From positions 1 to 64,000 of the forward strand of contig NZ_AODL01000003.1 in NCBI RefSeq assembly GCF_000525995.1: DNA of 64,000 bases, read 5' to 3'. Positions 55,573 through 64,000 of this stretch are shown one piece after another. The number at the start of each line of letters is the position of its first letter. Within the stretch, counting starts at the first letter, position 1. The notes below the pieces were generated by a model. The model did not search any database, had not been told where the DNA came from, and worked only from the letters and a program-made list of their open reading frames with translations. This DNA comes from Paenilisteria riparia FSL S10-1204. Its GTDB lineage: Bacteria; Bacillota; Bacilli; Lactobacillales; Listeriaceae. A program made the position numbers and the translations under genes.

Positions 55573-56619
55573 TTAAGAAAAGAATGGCAGATTGAGTCGC
55601 GGGGTTGTTAGTTCTACATCGCCAGAAAAATTACGCTGACTGTAAAAATGGATGCGCCCAGTTCCAATTGCGGTTGATTCGAGTGGATTTGGATCTAAAA
55701 TGACTGGAAAATCAACTTGAGTCGTTAACCATTCTTTGAGACCGTTTAATAGAGAACCACCACCAGTTAAAATAATACCTTGATCCATGATATCCCCACT
55801 TAATTCAGCAGGTGATTGTTCTACCATCACATGTATTGCTTTGACAATTTTGTTTAAAGCATCGATAAAAAGTGGCTGTATTTCTGTGGAAGTGACGAGG
55901 GTCAATGTTGGTAAGCCGTTAAGAAGACTGCGACCACCGACTTCCATTGTTTTTAAGGCGTGAGGAATAGGTGTGAATCCCAGCTTTTTTTTGATTTTTT
56001 CAGCGGTTAGGTGGCCGATGAGGAGGTGATGAGTTTCACGGAAGTACTGGATAATTTCTTCATCTAGTGTGTCACCAGCGGAACGGATAGACATATTTGC
56101 CAAAATGCCACGATAGGAGACAATAGAGATTTCGGTAATGCCAGCTCCAATATTGACAATCATATTTGAAACGGGTGCATTGACTGGAAGGCCAGCCCCA
56201 ATTGCAGCTGCTACAGGAGATTCAACAATGGTGACGACTTTAATACCTGTCGCAAGAACAGCCTCGCGAATAATATTGCGTTCTACGATAGTTGCACCTG
56301 CGGGGACATTTATACTTGCTGCTGTTTTCCGAATGGGTACATGTGTTATTTTAGTCACTCGTTCTATAATAGTTTGTAATAATTTTACTGTGTTATCAAA
56401 GTCAGCAACGACGCCGTTTTTCAATGGTTTAATTGCTGTTAGAGTGATTGGGGTCTTTCCGTACATCTGTTTCGCGGGTGTTCCAATGGTGTAGACTTCT
56501 TTTGTTTTTGCGTCCAATACGATGACGGCAGGTTCATTGAACATGATTCCTCGCAATTCATTATAAACAACAATATTTGCGGTTCCTAAATCAATGCCAA
56601 CAGAAGAATGGCTAAACAT
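55573..56619 (-). CDS. Divergent MreB paralog with altered nucleotide site
   Basis: This MreB homolog of about 348 aa keeps phosphate-1 ([12 protein letters not shown]) and the adenosine motif (IILTGGGSLLNGL). Its phosphate-2 loop reads VNIGAGITEIS where MreB has [11 protein letters not shown], losing Asp, Gly and Thr. The connecting motif is VESPVAAAIG instead of EEPVAAAIG, losing the second Glu. A C-terminal extension of about 20 residues ends LPFFS. AGGTG before the ATG at 56619 fixes the start. It may bind but not hydrolyse nucleotide, and could co-assemble with the neighbouring MreB. Confidence 0.85.
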   Translation of the reverse strand: MFSHSSVGIDLGTANIVVYNELRGIMFNEPAVIVLDAKTKEVYTIGTPAKQMYGKTPITLTAIKPLKNGVVADFDNTVKLLQTIIERVTKITHVPIRKTAASINVPAGATIVERNIIREAVLATGIKVVTIVESPVAAAIGAGLPVNAPVSNMIVNIGAGITEISIVSYRGILANMSIRSAGDTLDEEIIQYFRETHHLLIGHLTAEKIKKKLGFTPIPHALKTMEVGGRSLLNGLPTLTLVTSTEIQPLFIDALNKIVKAIHVMVEQSPAELSGDIMDQGIILTGGGSLLNGLKEWLTTQVDFPVILDPNPLESTAIGTGRIHFYSQRNFSGDVELTTPRLNLPFFS

Positions 56620-56711
56620 GAGCACACACCTAACTTTCCTTTAAATTTTTGAAAAGCTTGAGTTCTTAATGATTTTATTGCCTTAAAGTGCTCTATGTAA
56701 ACCTAAATCAC

Positions 56712-56745
56712 AAAAAAAGCTATACCTATTAGGCATAACTTTTTA
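56712..56745 (-). terminator. Terminator of the MFS gene
   Basis: On the minus strand AAAAAGTTATGCC pairs with GGTATAGCTTTTT (G-U pairs allowed), with TAATA in the loop and a T-run after it. Confidence 0.75.
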
Positions 56746-58006
56746 AGCTTTCGCACGATTTTGTTTTTCGTAAAGACTGTACATATGGAAGTAAATGAAG
56801 CCACTGATGACTGCAAGTACTGCGATAGTTGCAAATGTGGCGAAGTAGCCAACAAATGTGGAGAGTGTAATCGCAAATGGCGCAATAACCTTGCCAAGTG
56901 TGTAACGAAGTCCAGCCGCTGAGAAGTACATCGCACGTTTATCGTCTGGAGCAATTTTGGCCACGAAGTTTTGCTGTATTCCAACTGTCATTAGCTCGGC
57001 AAAACTAAATAAAATAATAGCTAAAATCGCGCCCCAAGGACCTGTTGAGATGCCGAAAAGCAAGATTGCAACGCCGTAAAGAAAAGAAGAATTCATAAAA
57101 ACAAGCTTCTCACGATAGCGGCTCATTATGCGTGTAAAGAACACGGTTAGCAAGGCAACACAAAAGCCATTAATTGATACAATCACGCCAAAGAGCTGTT
57201 CTCCAGTAAGTTGTAGTGAGAATATCGACGCATCCCCAATCACTTCTGTTATATAAAGCGGGAATAACAAATCTAATTGCATAAATGATTGCGAAATGAT
57301 GACGCCAGCAACAATATACAAGAAAAATACTTTGTCGGTAAAAATTAACTTGTAATTCTTCAGCTGTTCTAGGAGTACCGTACCAATCTTTTTTTGTCGT
57401 TGCGCTTGGCGAAGTTCAGGATTAAGAGCAAGTGGCGCTGTTTCACGACCGAATTTTGTCAAGAGAATCAGTAATAGTAAATCAGCAAGTACAATGGCAA
57501 TCAATGTTTGCGATGTATAATTATTAAATACCAATGCACCAATAATCGGTCCAATAACGACCGCGATATTAATCATCATGTAAAAAATCGAGTACACATG
57601 ACTCCGATGTTCTGGTTTCACAACATCAGCAATCATCGCTTGGCTTGCCGGTTGGTAAAAAGACATGAAAATACTAGCCACCATAAATCCAAAAAAAAGC
57701 AACATATGGCGAATAAAACATTGTCGACGCAGCAATCGCAAAAATTAGAAAACCGGCACCTTCGCCAATTACAGAAATACTCATCATTCGCTTACGCCCA
57801 TACGTATCCGCAAAATACCCACCAAGAAGTCCGGTAATAACAGATAACGCTTGCGAAACGATTAAGAGTAAACTCGTTGTTTGCCGACCGATAGAATCAG
57901 AAAAATAAATCGTTAGAAAAGGGAATACCGCCCAAAAAGAAATATCGAGCAGTGCTTCCCCGAATAATCGCACTTTGAGATTTATATCCCATGTCTTGAA
58001 TTTCAT
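56743..58006 (-). pseudogene. MFS transporter, frameshifted
   Basis: The first frame (from 58006) reads MKFKTWDINLKVRLFGEALLD to SPYVAFFW and stops at about 57674. The second frame picks up at FFGFMVASIFMSFY and runs 12-helix-style to the C-terminus. Loop 2-3 has the MFS motif A-like GGYFADTYGRKRMM. A run of eight A (plus strand, 57691-57698) is one too long for the frame. Joined, the protein is about 420 residues, normal for a drug-efflux-type MFS. GAGGG precedes the start. Confidence 0.85.
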
Positions 58007-58058
58007 CTTAGAAAACACCCTCTTTAAAAACAGCTAAGTCGCTATTAGATTTAGTTGT

Positions 58059-58093
58059 AAAAAAAGCCCATGAAACGTCGCATTCCATGGGCT
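58059..58093 (-). terminator. Terminator of the M29 aminopeptidase gene
   Basis: On the minus strand AGCCCATG pairs with CATGGGCT, followed by seven Ts. Confidence 0.85.
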
Positions 58094-58134
58094 AGTTGTG
58101 TTAAAGAATGGTGGTTTTTAAATGTGTGTAGAAA

Positions 58135-59367
58135 TTAGAATGCCCAGTCGCCATTGCGGAAGACAGGAACTTTTTCGCCAGATGCTGTGATACCGTCGAT
58201 GTTCATTTTATCAGAACCAATCATGAAATCAACATGTGTCATACTTGAATTCACACCAGCTTTTTCTAATTCTTCGCGACTCATTTCTTCGCCACCTTTA
58301 ATGTTGAAGGCATACGCGCTACCGATTGCTAAATGGTTAGAAGCATTTTCGTCAAATAGCGTTTTGTAGAACAGAATACCAGATTGCGAAATTGGAGAAG
58401 GGTCTGGAACTAGCGCCACTTCACCTAAATAATGCGAACCTTCATCTGTTGCTACTAAATCTTTCAAAATTGCCTCGCCTTCTCTAGCTACAACGTCCAC
58501 AATGCGACCATCTTGGAACGTAATTTTGAAATCATCGATAATATTGCCAGCATAGCTAAGAGGTTTCGTACTTGATACATAGCCATTGACGCTATGTTTT
58601 TCGGCACAAGAAAAGACTTCTTCGGTAGGCATGTTCGCCATGAATTCTTTGCCTTGTTTGTTTTGGCTACCAGCACCCACCCATACGTGGTTTTCAGGAA
58701 GACCAATTGTTAAATCAGTTCCAGGAGCCGTGTAATGTAGCGCTTTATATTGTTGTTCGTTTAAATAAGCAGCTTTGCTATTTAGCGATTCATCATGGTT
58801 TTTCCATGTTTGTACGGGATCAGCTGTATTAATACGTGTTGTTTCAAAAATTGTTTCCCATAAAGCAGGAACTTGTTCATCCTCAGGTAAATCTGGGAAA
58901 ACTTTCGCTGCCCAGCCCGCGGATGCACCGCCTACCACTGTCCAGCTCACCGCATTTGACTGAATCATTTGGCGGAATTCTTCCAACGCTTGACCAGTTA
59001 CCTTTTGATTTGCCGCGATTTTTTGACCATCAACATCTTTTAGCAAATCTGGATTCTCAGATACAATCGATATAAATGCTGCATTCTCACGTGCGTACTC
59101 AATACGCTCTGCTGCACGATGTAATGCCGCTTTTTCGAAAATTTCGATTGGTGAGTGCTGATAACGAAGCAACGTGATTTCATCATCCGCCCAGTTAATA
59201 ATAACGTCGCTAGCTCCAACTTCATACGCTTTTTTCGTAATCAATCGGCTCAACGGCGCACTTTCTACAGAACTGTTAATGAATACTTTCTGGTTTGGTT
59301 GAACATTAACTCCAACCTTGACGATTAATTCTGCATACTTTTCTAATTTTTCATTAAATGTTGTCAT
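58135..59367 (-). CDS. M29-family aminopeptidase (AmpS/PepS)
   Basis: This 410-aa metallo-aminopeptidase has metal ligands in the family pattern: PTEEVF then the LGEVALVP Glu, LFDENASNHLAIGSAY with His, and MTHVDFMIGS. The N-terminal MTTFNEKLEKYAELIVKVG is typical. GGGGTG seven bases before the ATG at 59367 sets the start; the longer frame is not needed. It removes N-terminal residues from peptides in the cytosol. Confidence 0.92.
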   Translation of the reverse strand: MTTFNEKLEKYAELIVKVGVNVQPNQKVFINSSVESAPLSRLITKKAYEVGASDVIINWADDEITLLRYQHSPIEIFEKAALHRAAERIEYARENAAFISIVSENPDLLKDVDGQKIAANQKVTGQALEEFRQMIQSNAVSWTVVGGASAGWAAKVFPDLPEDEQVPALWETIFETTRINTADPVQTWKNHDESLNSKAAYLNEQQYKALHYTAPGTDLTIGLPENHVWVGAGSQNKQGKEFMANMPTEEVFSCAEKHSVNGYVSSTKPLSYAGNIIDDFKITFQDGRIVDVVAREGEAILKDLVATDEGSHYLGEVALVPDPSPISQSGILFYKTLFDENASNHLAIGSAYAFNIKGGEEMSREELEKAGVNSSMTHVDFMIGSDKMNIDGITASGEKVPVFRNGDWAF

Positions 59368-59449
59368 ATGTAGCACCCCTTTTCTATTCAATAAAGGCAT
59401 TGTATCTCAAAAAAAAACGTAAAGCAAGTGATTGCAACGCTCGGTAGGA

Positions 59450-59695
59450 TTATCCAAACCAAAGTTCGCGCATTTCTTCCAAAAACTCCGTACTAAGGGG
59501 TAGTAAAGGAAGTTCGGGAATGACAGAATCAATAGAACAGTGTGGACAAAGTGCGGTATCTTCTTCTTCCACCCATTCTTTAATAGCTGCGGGTGAGAAA
59601 ATCGCGCAACAGTAAAAACAACCACAGCATTCAGCCGATGCCAGTGCTTTCTTATTTCTCTCAGAATGACGGTGTGCGCTTTTTATGTTTTCCAT
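59450..59695 (-). CDS. Small zinc-ribbon-like protein, 81 aa
   Basis: Cysteines in ECCGCFYCCAIF and ALCPHCSID, with SAHRHSERN before them, match a widespread small cytosolic protein with four or more Cys likely to bind zinc. The function is unknown. It starts 11 bases after the gene at 59707 with GAGGTGA overlapping that stop, so the two form an operon. Confidence 0.8.
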   Translation of the reverse strand: MENIKSAHRHSERNKKALASAECCGCFYCCAIFSPAAIKEWVEEEDTALCPHCSIDSVIPELPLLPLSTEFLEEMRELWFG

Positions 59696-59706
59696 CTTAT
59701 GTCACC

Positions 59707-60018
59707 TCACTCGAATTCAATCTCAGCCAAAGCCTCGTCCATGGAATCTAAAATCTCATATTTCGTAAAATAATCGAGCCATGCTTGATGTAAATCAGGC
59801 GCGTCACGCTTAATTGAGGGCTTTATTTTATCGTACATTGTTTTCATAATATCTTGCCACATCGCGTTTACTGCACGCTCTAATTTCACGTCTTTCCAAC
59901 GTTTTGCAGGAGGGCGCTTCTTATTTTTCTCGTTTTGGAACTCCAGTGCTTTTTGATAAAATGTAGCTTTGCTTGTTAAGTTCTCGGACATATAAATCGA
60001 AAATTCGTTGAAAGTCAT
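59707..60018 (-). CDS. Hypothetical protein, 103 aa
   Basis: A helical, charged protein (QNEKNKKRPPAKRWKDVKLERAVNAMW). AAGGAG lies before the ATG. It is the first gene of a pair with the zinc-ribbon-like protein. No domain is recognised. Confidence 0.75.
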   Translation of the reverse strand: MTFNEFSIYMSENLTSKATFYQKALEFQNEKNKKRPPAKRWKDVKLERAVNAMWQDIMKTMYDKIKPSIKRDAPDLHQAWLDYFTKYEILDSMDEALAEIEFE

Positions 60019-60267
60019 TGTAACACTCCTTAAATACTCAATCTATTAACCTTACCATATCCGATTCGGAGCGTCTACTGCCTCGAAAAATAGAAAACTA
60101 AGTTCTATCAACTTTTCATGAATTTTAACTGTAGTAAAACATGATTTTAGGTCACGATTAGTCTTTTTCAATCAGGCGCCTAACTAGGGCGAAAACTTTG
60201 TCTGCCAATGGCTAATACAGTATTGCGCGCCGTATTCAAAAAGCGATTTCAAAATTATTTTACCTAC
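60019..60267. other. Gene-free stretch
   Basis: I see no ORF with a ribosome site, repeat or RNA gene here. It should hold the promoter of the 59707-60018 gene. Confidence 0.4.
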
Positions 60268-60305
60268 AAAAAAACACGCAACCGTCGTTACGACAGTTAC
60301 GCATT
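60268..60305 (-). terminator. Flavodoxin terminator
   Basis: On the minus strand ATGCGTAACTGTCG pairs with CGACGGTTGCGTG (few mismatches), loop TAA, followed by seven Ts. Confidence 0.85.
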
Positions 60306-60318
60306 TTGGGCGATTTGT

Positions 60319-60765
60319 TTAACCTAATAACGCATCTGCAAATGTTTTCGCATATGCTTCAGCACGAACAACGTCATCTTCATCAGGATCTAAGTCTACT
60401 TTTAGACCTTCGACAGGAACCGTTGCACCTTGTTCTTTCAACCGTTTCTCAACAAGATCAACTGTTAAGCAAAACTCGTCGTAGAACGTGTCGCCTGAAC
60501 CGAAAGAAGCGCAAATTTTGCCAGAAAAATCAACGTCTGCCATGTCTTCGTAGAAATCTACAAATTCGTCAGGAAGCTGACCATCATCGTACGTATAGCC
60601 ACCGATTAGCGCGCCGTCGTATTCCAACAATGCCTCTGGCTCCACAGAGATACATTCTTCAATTTCGACTTCGATATCATATTTCTCTAACTCTTCGCCT
60701 AGAATATCTGCAATTTCTTCTGTATTTCCAGTCATGCTGGCATATACGATCATCACTTTTGCCAT
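60319..60765 (-). CDS. Flavodoxin
   Basis: This 148-aa electron carrier has the FMN phosphate loop YASMTGNTEEIAD at residues 7-19, the aromatic GGYTYDDGQLPDE loop near 58 and GSGDTFYDEFC near 89. Its length is that of a short-chain flavodoxin. It is a single gene with its own terminator, upstream of and divergent from map. Confidence 0.93.
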   Translation of the reverse strand: MAKVMIVYASMTGNTEEIADILGEELEKYDIEVEIEECISVEPEALLEYDGALIGGYTYDDGQLPDEFVDFYEDMADVDFSGKICASFGSGDTFYDEFCLTVDLVEKRLKEQGATVPVEGLKVDLDPDEDDVVRAEAYAKTFADALLG

Positions 60766-60995
60766 TATCTACATCACCATTTCTTTCTATAAAGTTCTTA
60801 AGTTCAAACAAAAAGCACATTAAAAAATGCTTGTTTCATCATTCACTAATACCTCCATTATAATGAATTTCAGAAAAACTGCAAGAATTTCCGTCAAAAT
60901 TAGCTAAATCGTCATATTCGCACTTTCAAAATGGGAGGAAGCAAGCTATAATGGTAGAAGTGAGAATTTCTGTATGGAAGAGAAGGGATGTAAAA

Positions 60996-61754
60996 ATGAT
61001 TACACTAAAATCAAGACGCGAAATCGATGAAATGAAGCGCGCAGGAGAAATCCTTGCTGCGACACATAAAGAAATTAAGAAGTTAATCAAACCAGGTATT
61101 ACAACATGGGACATTGAAGTTTTTACAGAAAACTTCTTGCATGAGCAAGGTGCCACACCAGAACAAAAAGGATTTGAAGGCTATGAGTACGCGACATGTG
61201 CCAGCATTAACGATGAAATTTGCCATGGTTTCCCGCGCAAACAACCGCTAAAAGAAGGCGATATTGTCACTATAGATATGGTTGTCAATTATAACGGCGC
61301 TCTTGCTGACTCCGCGTGGACATACGCAGTGGGTCAAGTTACGCCAGAAGTAGAAAATTTGCTAGAAGTTACACGCAAATCAATGTACCTAGGTATTGAA
61401 CAAGCTCAAGTTGGTAACCGCATAGGTGATATCGGACATGCAATACAGACCTACGTAGAGGGCGAGAACTTATCTGTTGTTCGCGAATTTATTGGCCACG
61501 GTATTGGACCAACCTTACACGAGAAGCCAGAAGTACCGCATTTTGGTACGCCAGGTAAAGGTCCGCGTTTGAAAGAAGGTATGGTTATTACAATCGAGCC
61601 GATGGTCAATATCGGCGGCTGGAAAGCAAAAATGGATGATAACGGTTGGACTGCACGTACGGTTGATGGTTCACTTTCCGCACAATACGAGCACACGATC
61701 GCGATTACAAAGGACGGTCCAGAGATTTTGACATATCAAGGAGAAAACGATTAA
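60996..61754 (+). CDS. map: Methionine aminopeptidase, type I
   Basis: This 252-aa enzyme removes the N-terminal Met from nascent proteins. Metal ligands are present: Asp in TIDMVV, Asp in GALADSAW eleven residues on, His in FIGHGIGPTLHE, Glu in TIEPM, and Glu in QYEHTIA. The substrate His is in EICHGFPR. GAAGGGA eight bases before the ATG at 60996 supports this start over the longer frame. It lacks the N-terminal SEC-C zinc extension. Confidence 0.95.
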   Translation: MITLKSRREIDEMKRAGEILAATHKEIKKLIKPGITTWDIEVFTENFLHEQGATPEQKGFEGYEYATCASINDEICHGFPRKQPLKEGDIVTIDMVVNYNGALADSAWTYAVGQVTPEVENLLEVTRKSMYLGIEQAQVGNRIGDIGHAIQTYVEGENLSVVREFIGHGIGPTLHEKPEVPHFGTPGKGPRLKEGMVITIEPMVNIGGWKAKMDDNGWTARTVDGSLSAQYEHTIAITKDGPEILTYQGEND

Positions 61755-61763
61755 ACTCCAAGC

Positions 61764-61803
61764 TTAGGTGTGTTGCTAACAAGGCGATGCACCTAAATTT
61801 TTC
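61764..61803 (+). terminator. map terminator
   Basis: TTAGGTG pairs with CACCTAA across a 19-base loop, followed by TTTTT. Confidence 0.75.
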
Positions 61804-61825
61804 GATTTAATGAAGGGTGAAAAAA

Positions 61826-62623
61826 ATGGGTGAAAAAAGAGCAATTCACAGAACGAAGATACCTAATACGGTAGACTCGATTTGTAAAGAGTTACATACA
61901 CTTGGAATCACAGCAGGAGATACCGTTATTTTGCATTCGGCGCTTGGCCAAGCAGGGTGGGTGTGCGGTGGTGATATTGCGGTCATTAAAGCATTTCAGC
62001 AAGCCGTGACAGAGCAGGGGAATCTAGTTATGCCAGCACAAAGCACAAATCTGTCCGACCCAGCAACATGGCGAAATCCCGCTGTTCCTAAAAGCTGGTG
62101 GCCGACAATCTACGAAGAAATGCCCGCGTATCATCCAGACGAAACACCAACATTTTTCATGGGTGTCATTCCTGAGACATTTCGTAAAATGCCAGGTGTG
62201 AAGCGAAGTCTTCATCCGAAATATTCTTTCTGCGCATGGGGCAAAAACGCTGCTTTCATCACAGAAAAACATGCGCTTAACTTTGGCTTTGGCGAACAAT
62301 CCCCACTTGCTAGACTATACGAACTAAAAGCAAAAATCGTCTTATTAGGCGTTGATCACGATAAAAATACATCACTTCATTTTGCTGAACATCAAGCAGG
62401 TATCCGTAAAATAAGACAAGAAAAATCACCAATTATCAAAAATGGATCTAAAGTTTGGCAAGCCTACGATGAGCTTGCATATAACAGCGATTCCTTCATC
62501 AAAGTCGGCCGTCAGTATGAACAAGAAAAAGGACACCAACCTACAAAGCTAGCTGGTGCTCCCACTAAAATATTCGATATGTGTGACTTAATCGATTACG
62601 CGGCACTCGTTATTTCCGAATAG
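61826..62623 (+). CDS. AAC(3)-family N-acetyltransferase
   Basis: This 265-aa protein of the aminoglycoside 3-N-acetyltransferase fold (B. subtilis YokD-like) has LHSALGQAGWVCGG at the acetyl-CoA site, GVIPETFRKMPGVKRSLHP in the centre and LLGVDHDKNTSLHFAEH at the active site. GAAGGG favours the ATG at 61826 over the GTG nine bases earlier. Chromosomal members in Firmicutes often do not give real drug resistance, and the natural substrate is unknown. Confidence 0.9.
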   Translation: MGEKRAIHRTKIPNTVDSICKELHTLGITAGDTVILHSALGQAGWVCGGDIAVIKAFQQAVTEQGNLVMPAQSTNLSDPATWRNPAVPKSWWPTIYEEMPAYHPDETPTFFMGVIPETFRKMPGVKRSLHPKYSFCAWGKNAAFITEKHALNFGFGEQSPLARLYELKAKIVLLGVDHDKNTSLHFAEHQAGIRKIRQEKSPIIKNGSKVWQAYDELAYNSDSFIKVGRQYEQEKGHQPTKLAGAPTKIFDMCDLIDYAALVISE

Positions 62624-62831
62624 TCCGTAATTCTTCTGCAAAAAGTTGCATTTCGCGCAAGCTTATCGATTTTTTGCGATGAATCACTGTATAAATATCT
62701 ACAAGAGGCTCATAATGAATCGATTCTAGTGTCAAATTTTCAAAGACGGAAGCATTGGCCATCTTTAATTTGGAAGTAATCTCATTCAGCATATACGTCA
62801 CATTTTCTTGTGATGGTTTTTCTAAATTCAT
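62610..62831 (-). CDS. DUF1128 family protein (YfkK-like)
   Basis: This 73-aa protein begins MNLEKPSQENVTYMLNEITSKLKMANAS and ends SLREMQLFAEELRTIRK, as in DUF1128. It is helical and of unknown function. AAAGGG lies 10 bases before the ATG at 62831. Its 3' end overlaps that of the AAC(3) gene by 14 bases. Confidence 0.88.
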   Translation of the reverse strand: MNLEKPSQENVTYMLNEITSKLKMANASVFENLTLESIHYEPLVDIYTVIHRKKSISLREMQLFAEELRTIRK

Positions 62832-62919
62832 GTTTGGCACACCCTTTCATACTTCAGAAATTGTAGCATAAAGAAGGGATGCACGCCACAAATAGTATTT
62901 ATGGGGAAGGGGGAAACAA

Positions 62920-63777
62920 ATGTTTAAAAAACTGCAAAATAATCACCTGGTTCGCTTCGGCATGATTATCAGCAAACGATTTACTGCTAACGACGTATCG
63001 GGAAGCGCAGCACAACTGGCTTATTACATGCTATTCTCCATCTTTCCGATGTTGCTTATTGTGGCATCTTTACTTCCTTACTTTAATATCGATCAAGATC
63101 AGTTATTTACAACGATTAAACAGTTTGTTCCAGAAGAAATTTATGATTTTATTAATACGAATTTAGACCAACTTTTAAATAGTCACACAGGAGGGTTGCT
63201 TTCTATCGGTATTGTGGCAACATTATGGTCGGCCTCCAATGGAATGAATGCAACGACAAAAGCGCTGAATAAAGCGTATAGCGTATTGGATCGCCGCAAC
63301 TACATTGTGAAACGTCTACTTTCTATGCTATTTACAATTGGGATGCTGGCGGTTATTACAGTAACTTTGCTATTACTCGTATTTGGTCAACAAATTGGGA
63401 TGTTTATTTTTAATCATTTACATGTGTCACAAGGTACGTTAGACATTTGGAATAATTTCCGCTGGGTTGTTACGTTAGCCGTTATTTTTATCGTGTTTAC
63501 ATTTATTTTTTGGATTGCACCGAATAGAAGAAGTCGCTTGCTCAGTATAATGCCCGGTTCGATTTTTGCGACAATCGGTTGGGCAGCAGCCTCTCTCGGG
63601 TTCGCTTATTACGTGAATAACTTTGCGAATTACTCGGCGACTTATGGCAGTATCGGAGTTATCATTATTTTGATGTTGTGGTTTTATCTGACAGGCATTA
63701 TTTTGATGATTGGTGGCGAAATTAACGCAGCACTCAGCATTTTGAAACAGAAGAAATTGGTCGGCGAGATTAACTAA
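62920..63777 (+). CDS. YihY/BrkB family membrane protein
   Basis: This 285-aa protein has about six helices. GSAAQLAYYMLFSIFPMLLI near residue 28, LWSASNGMNATTKALNKAY near 107 and the basic RRNYIVKRLL loop are family marks. The family was once called RNase BN, a name now rejected. Its function is unknown. The 3' end is 21 bases before the next gene, likely an operon. Confidence 0.9.
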   Translation: MFKKLQNNHLVRFGMIISKRFTANDVSGSAAQLAYYMLFSIFPMLLIVASLLPYFNIDQDQLFTTIKQFVPEEIYDFINTNLDQLLNSHTGGLLSIGIVATLWSASNGMNATTKALNKAYSVLDRRNYIVKRLLSMLFTIGMLAVITVTLLLLVFGQQIGMFIFNHLHVSQGTLDIWNNFRWVVTLAVIFIVFTFIFWIAPNRRSRLLSIMPGSIFATIGWAAASLGFAYYVNNFANYSATYGSIGVIIILMLWFYLTGIILMIGGEINAALSILKQKKLVGEIN

Positions 63778-63798
63778 GACAATAAAGGAGAGAGTATT

Positions 63799-64000
63799 TT
63801 GAGCGAAAATCCAGTAACACAAGGACAACAATTTCCGCTAACAATCAAGCGAATCGGCATCAACGGGGAAGGTATCGGCTATTTCAAACGTTCGGTCGTC
63901 TTCGTTCCAGGCGCGCTAACTGGCGAAGAAGTCGTGGTCGAAGCAACAAAAGTGAATCCACGATATACCGAAGCAAAAATCCGCAAAATCCGCAAAAAAT
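63799..64000 (+). CDS. rlmCD: 23S rRNA (uracil) methyltransferase, N-terminal part
   Basis: The frame opens at TTG with AAAGGAGAG upstream and runs off the window after 67 codons. The TRAM domain is visible: [18 protein letters not shown] then [16 protein letters not shown]. This is the RNA-binding start of RlmCD/RumA-type m5U methyltransferases, and a gene of this kind follows the same neighbours in L. monocytogenes. The catalytic domain is not visible, so RlmCD is assigned by context. Confidence 0.75.
   Translation, partial: MSENPVTQGQQFPLTIKRIGINGEGIGYFKRSVVFVPGALTGEEVVVEATKVNPRYTEAKIRKIRKK

Noticed and set aside
60306..60863. 185-codon ORF antisense to flavodoxin
   Set aside because: Leu/Arg-rich shadow; flavodoxin on the other strand is certain.
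61826..62623. Acquired aminoglycoside-resistance gene
   Set aside because: The gene sits in conserved backbone order beside map and DUF1128 and is of the chromosomal YokD-like type; no mobile context.

Overview
The window looks like a Listeria chromosome segment, probably from a species outside the L. monocytogenes core group. The main evidence is a run matching the L. monocytogenes VirAB/VirSR locus in gene order: ABC transporter, VirR, NAD-epimerase, small protein, adenine deaminase, VirS. It is followed by gltC/gltBD, a DEAD-box helicase, a LevR-type activator with a sigma-54 PTS operon, and MreB, flavodoxin, methionine aminopeptidase, AAC(3), DUF1128 and YihY genes. Species cannot be fixed without a search.

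Layout. 1-530: decayed IS200/IS605 element. 0.6-8.6 kb: small unknown genes, an acetamidase/amino-acid permease pair, a sodium:solute symporter pair, a HigBA-like toxin-antitoxin pair with a clear operator-promoter, and an Ohr peroxidase. 8.7-16.4 kb: the VirAB/VirSR envelope-stress module with adenine deaminase. 16.4-18.6 kb: glycerol-dehydrogenase-like gene, GNAT remnant, and a class I Fic antitoxin/toxin pair whose toxin carries an in-frame amber stop. 18.6-25.8 kb: gltC divergent from gltBD, with a GltC box between them.

25.8-32 kb is the main accessory region. It holds two CRISPR arrays with no cas genes in the window. Their repeats differ at two positions, their leaders are homologous, and between them lies a TetR/MacB-type ABC cassette. 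One spacer in each array overlaps the same protospacer sequence. 32.1-37.5 kb is an amino-sugar-like operon (NanE, HAD phosphatase, DUF4127, PTS IIC, RpiR regulator). 37.6-49 kb holds an oxidoreductase, the helicase, the LevR-type activator, the PTS IIB/IIC/IIA-MupG operon and a large YhgE/Pip protein. At 49.2 kb is tRNA-Arg(CCT).

49.4-54.4 kb is a second accessory stretch: a frameshifted lipoprotein, an M20 peptidase, and a two-gene unit of a baeRF-like protein and a two-helix membrane protein. This stretch is bracketed by two near-identical hairpin repeats. 54.4-64 kb returns to conserved backbone: two MreB paralogs (one with an altered nucleotide site), an MFS transporter, an M29 aminopeptidase, flavodoxin, map, AAC(3), YihY and the start of an rRNA methyltransferase gene.

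A recurring feature is single extra bases in A/T homopolymers that break otherwise intact genes (virA, nanE, lipoprotein, MFS), or that join two genes (HAD and DUF4127). This may reflect sequencing error or real slippage and should be settled before calling them pseudogenes.
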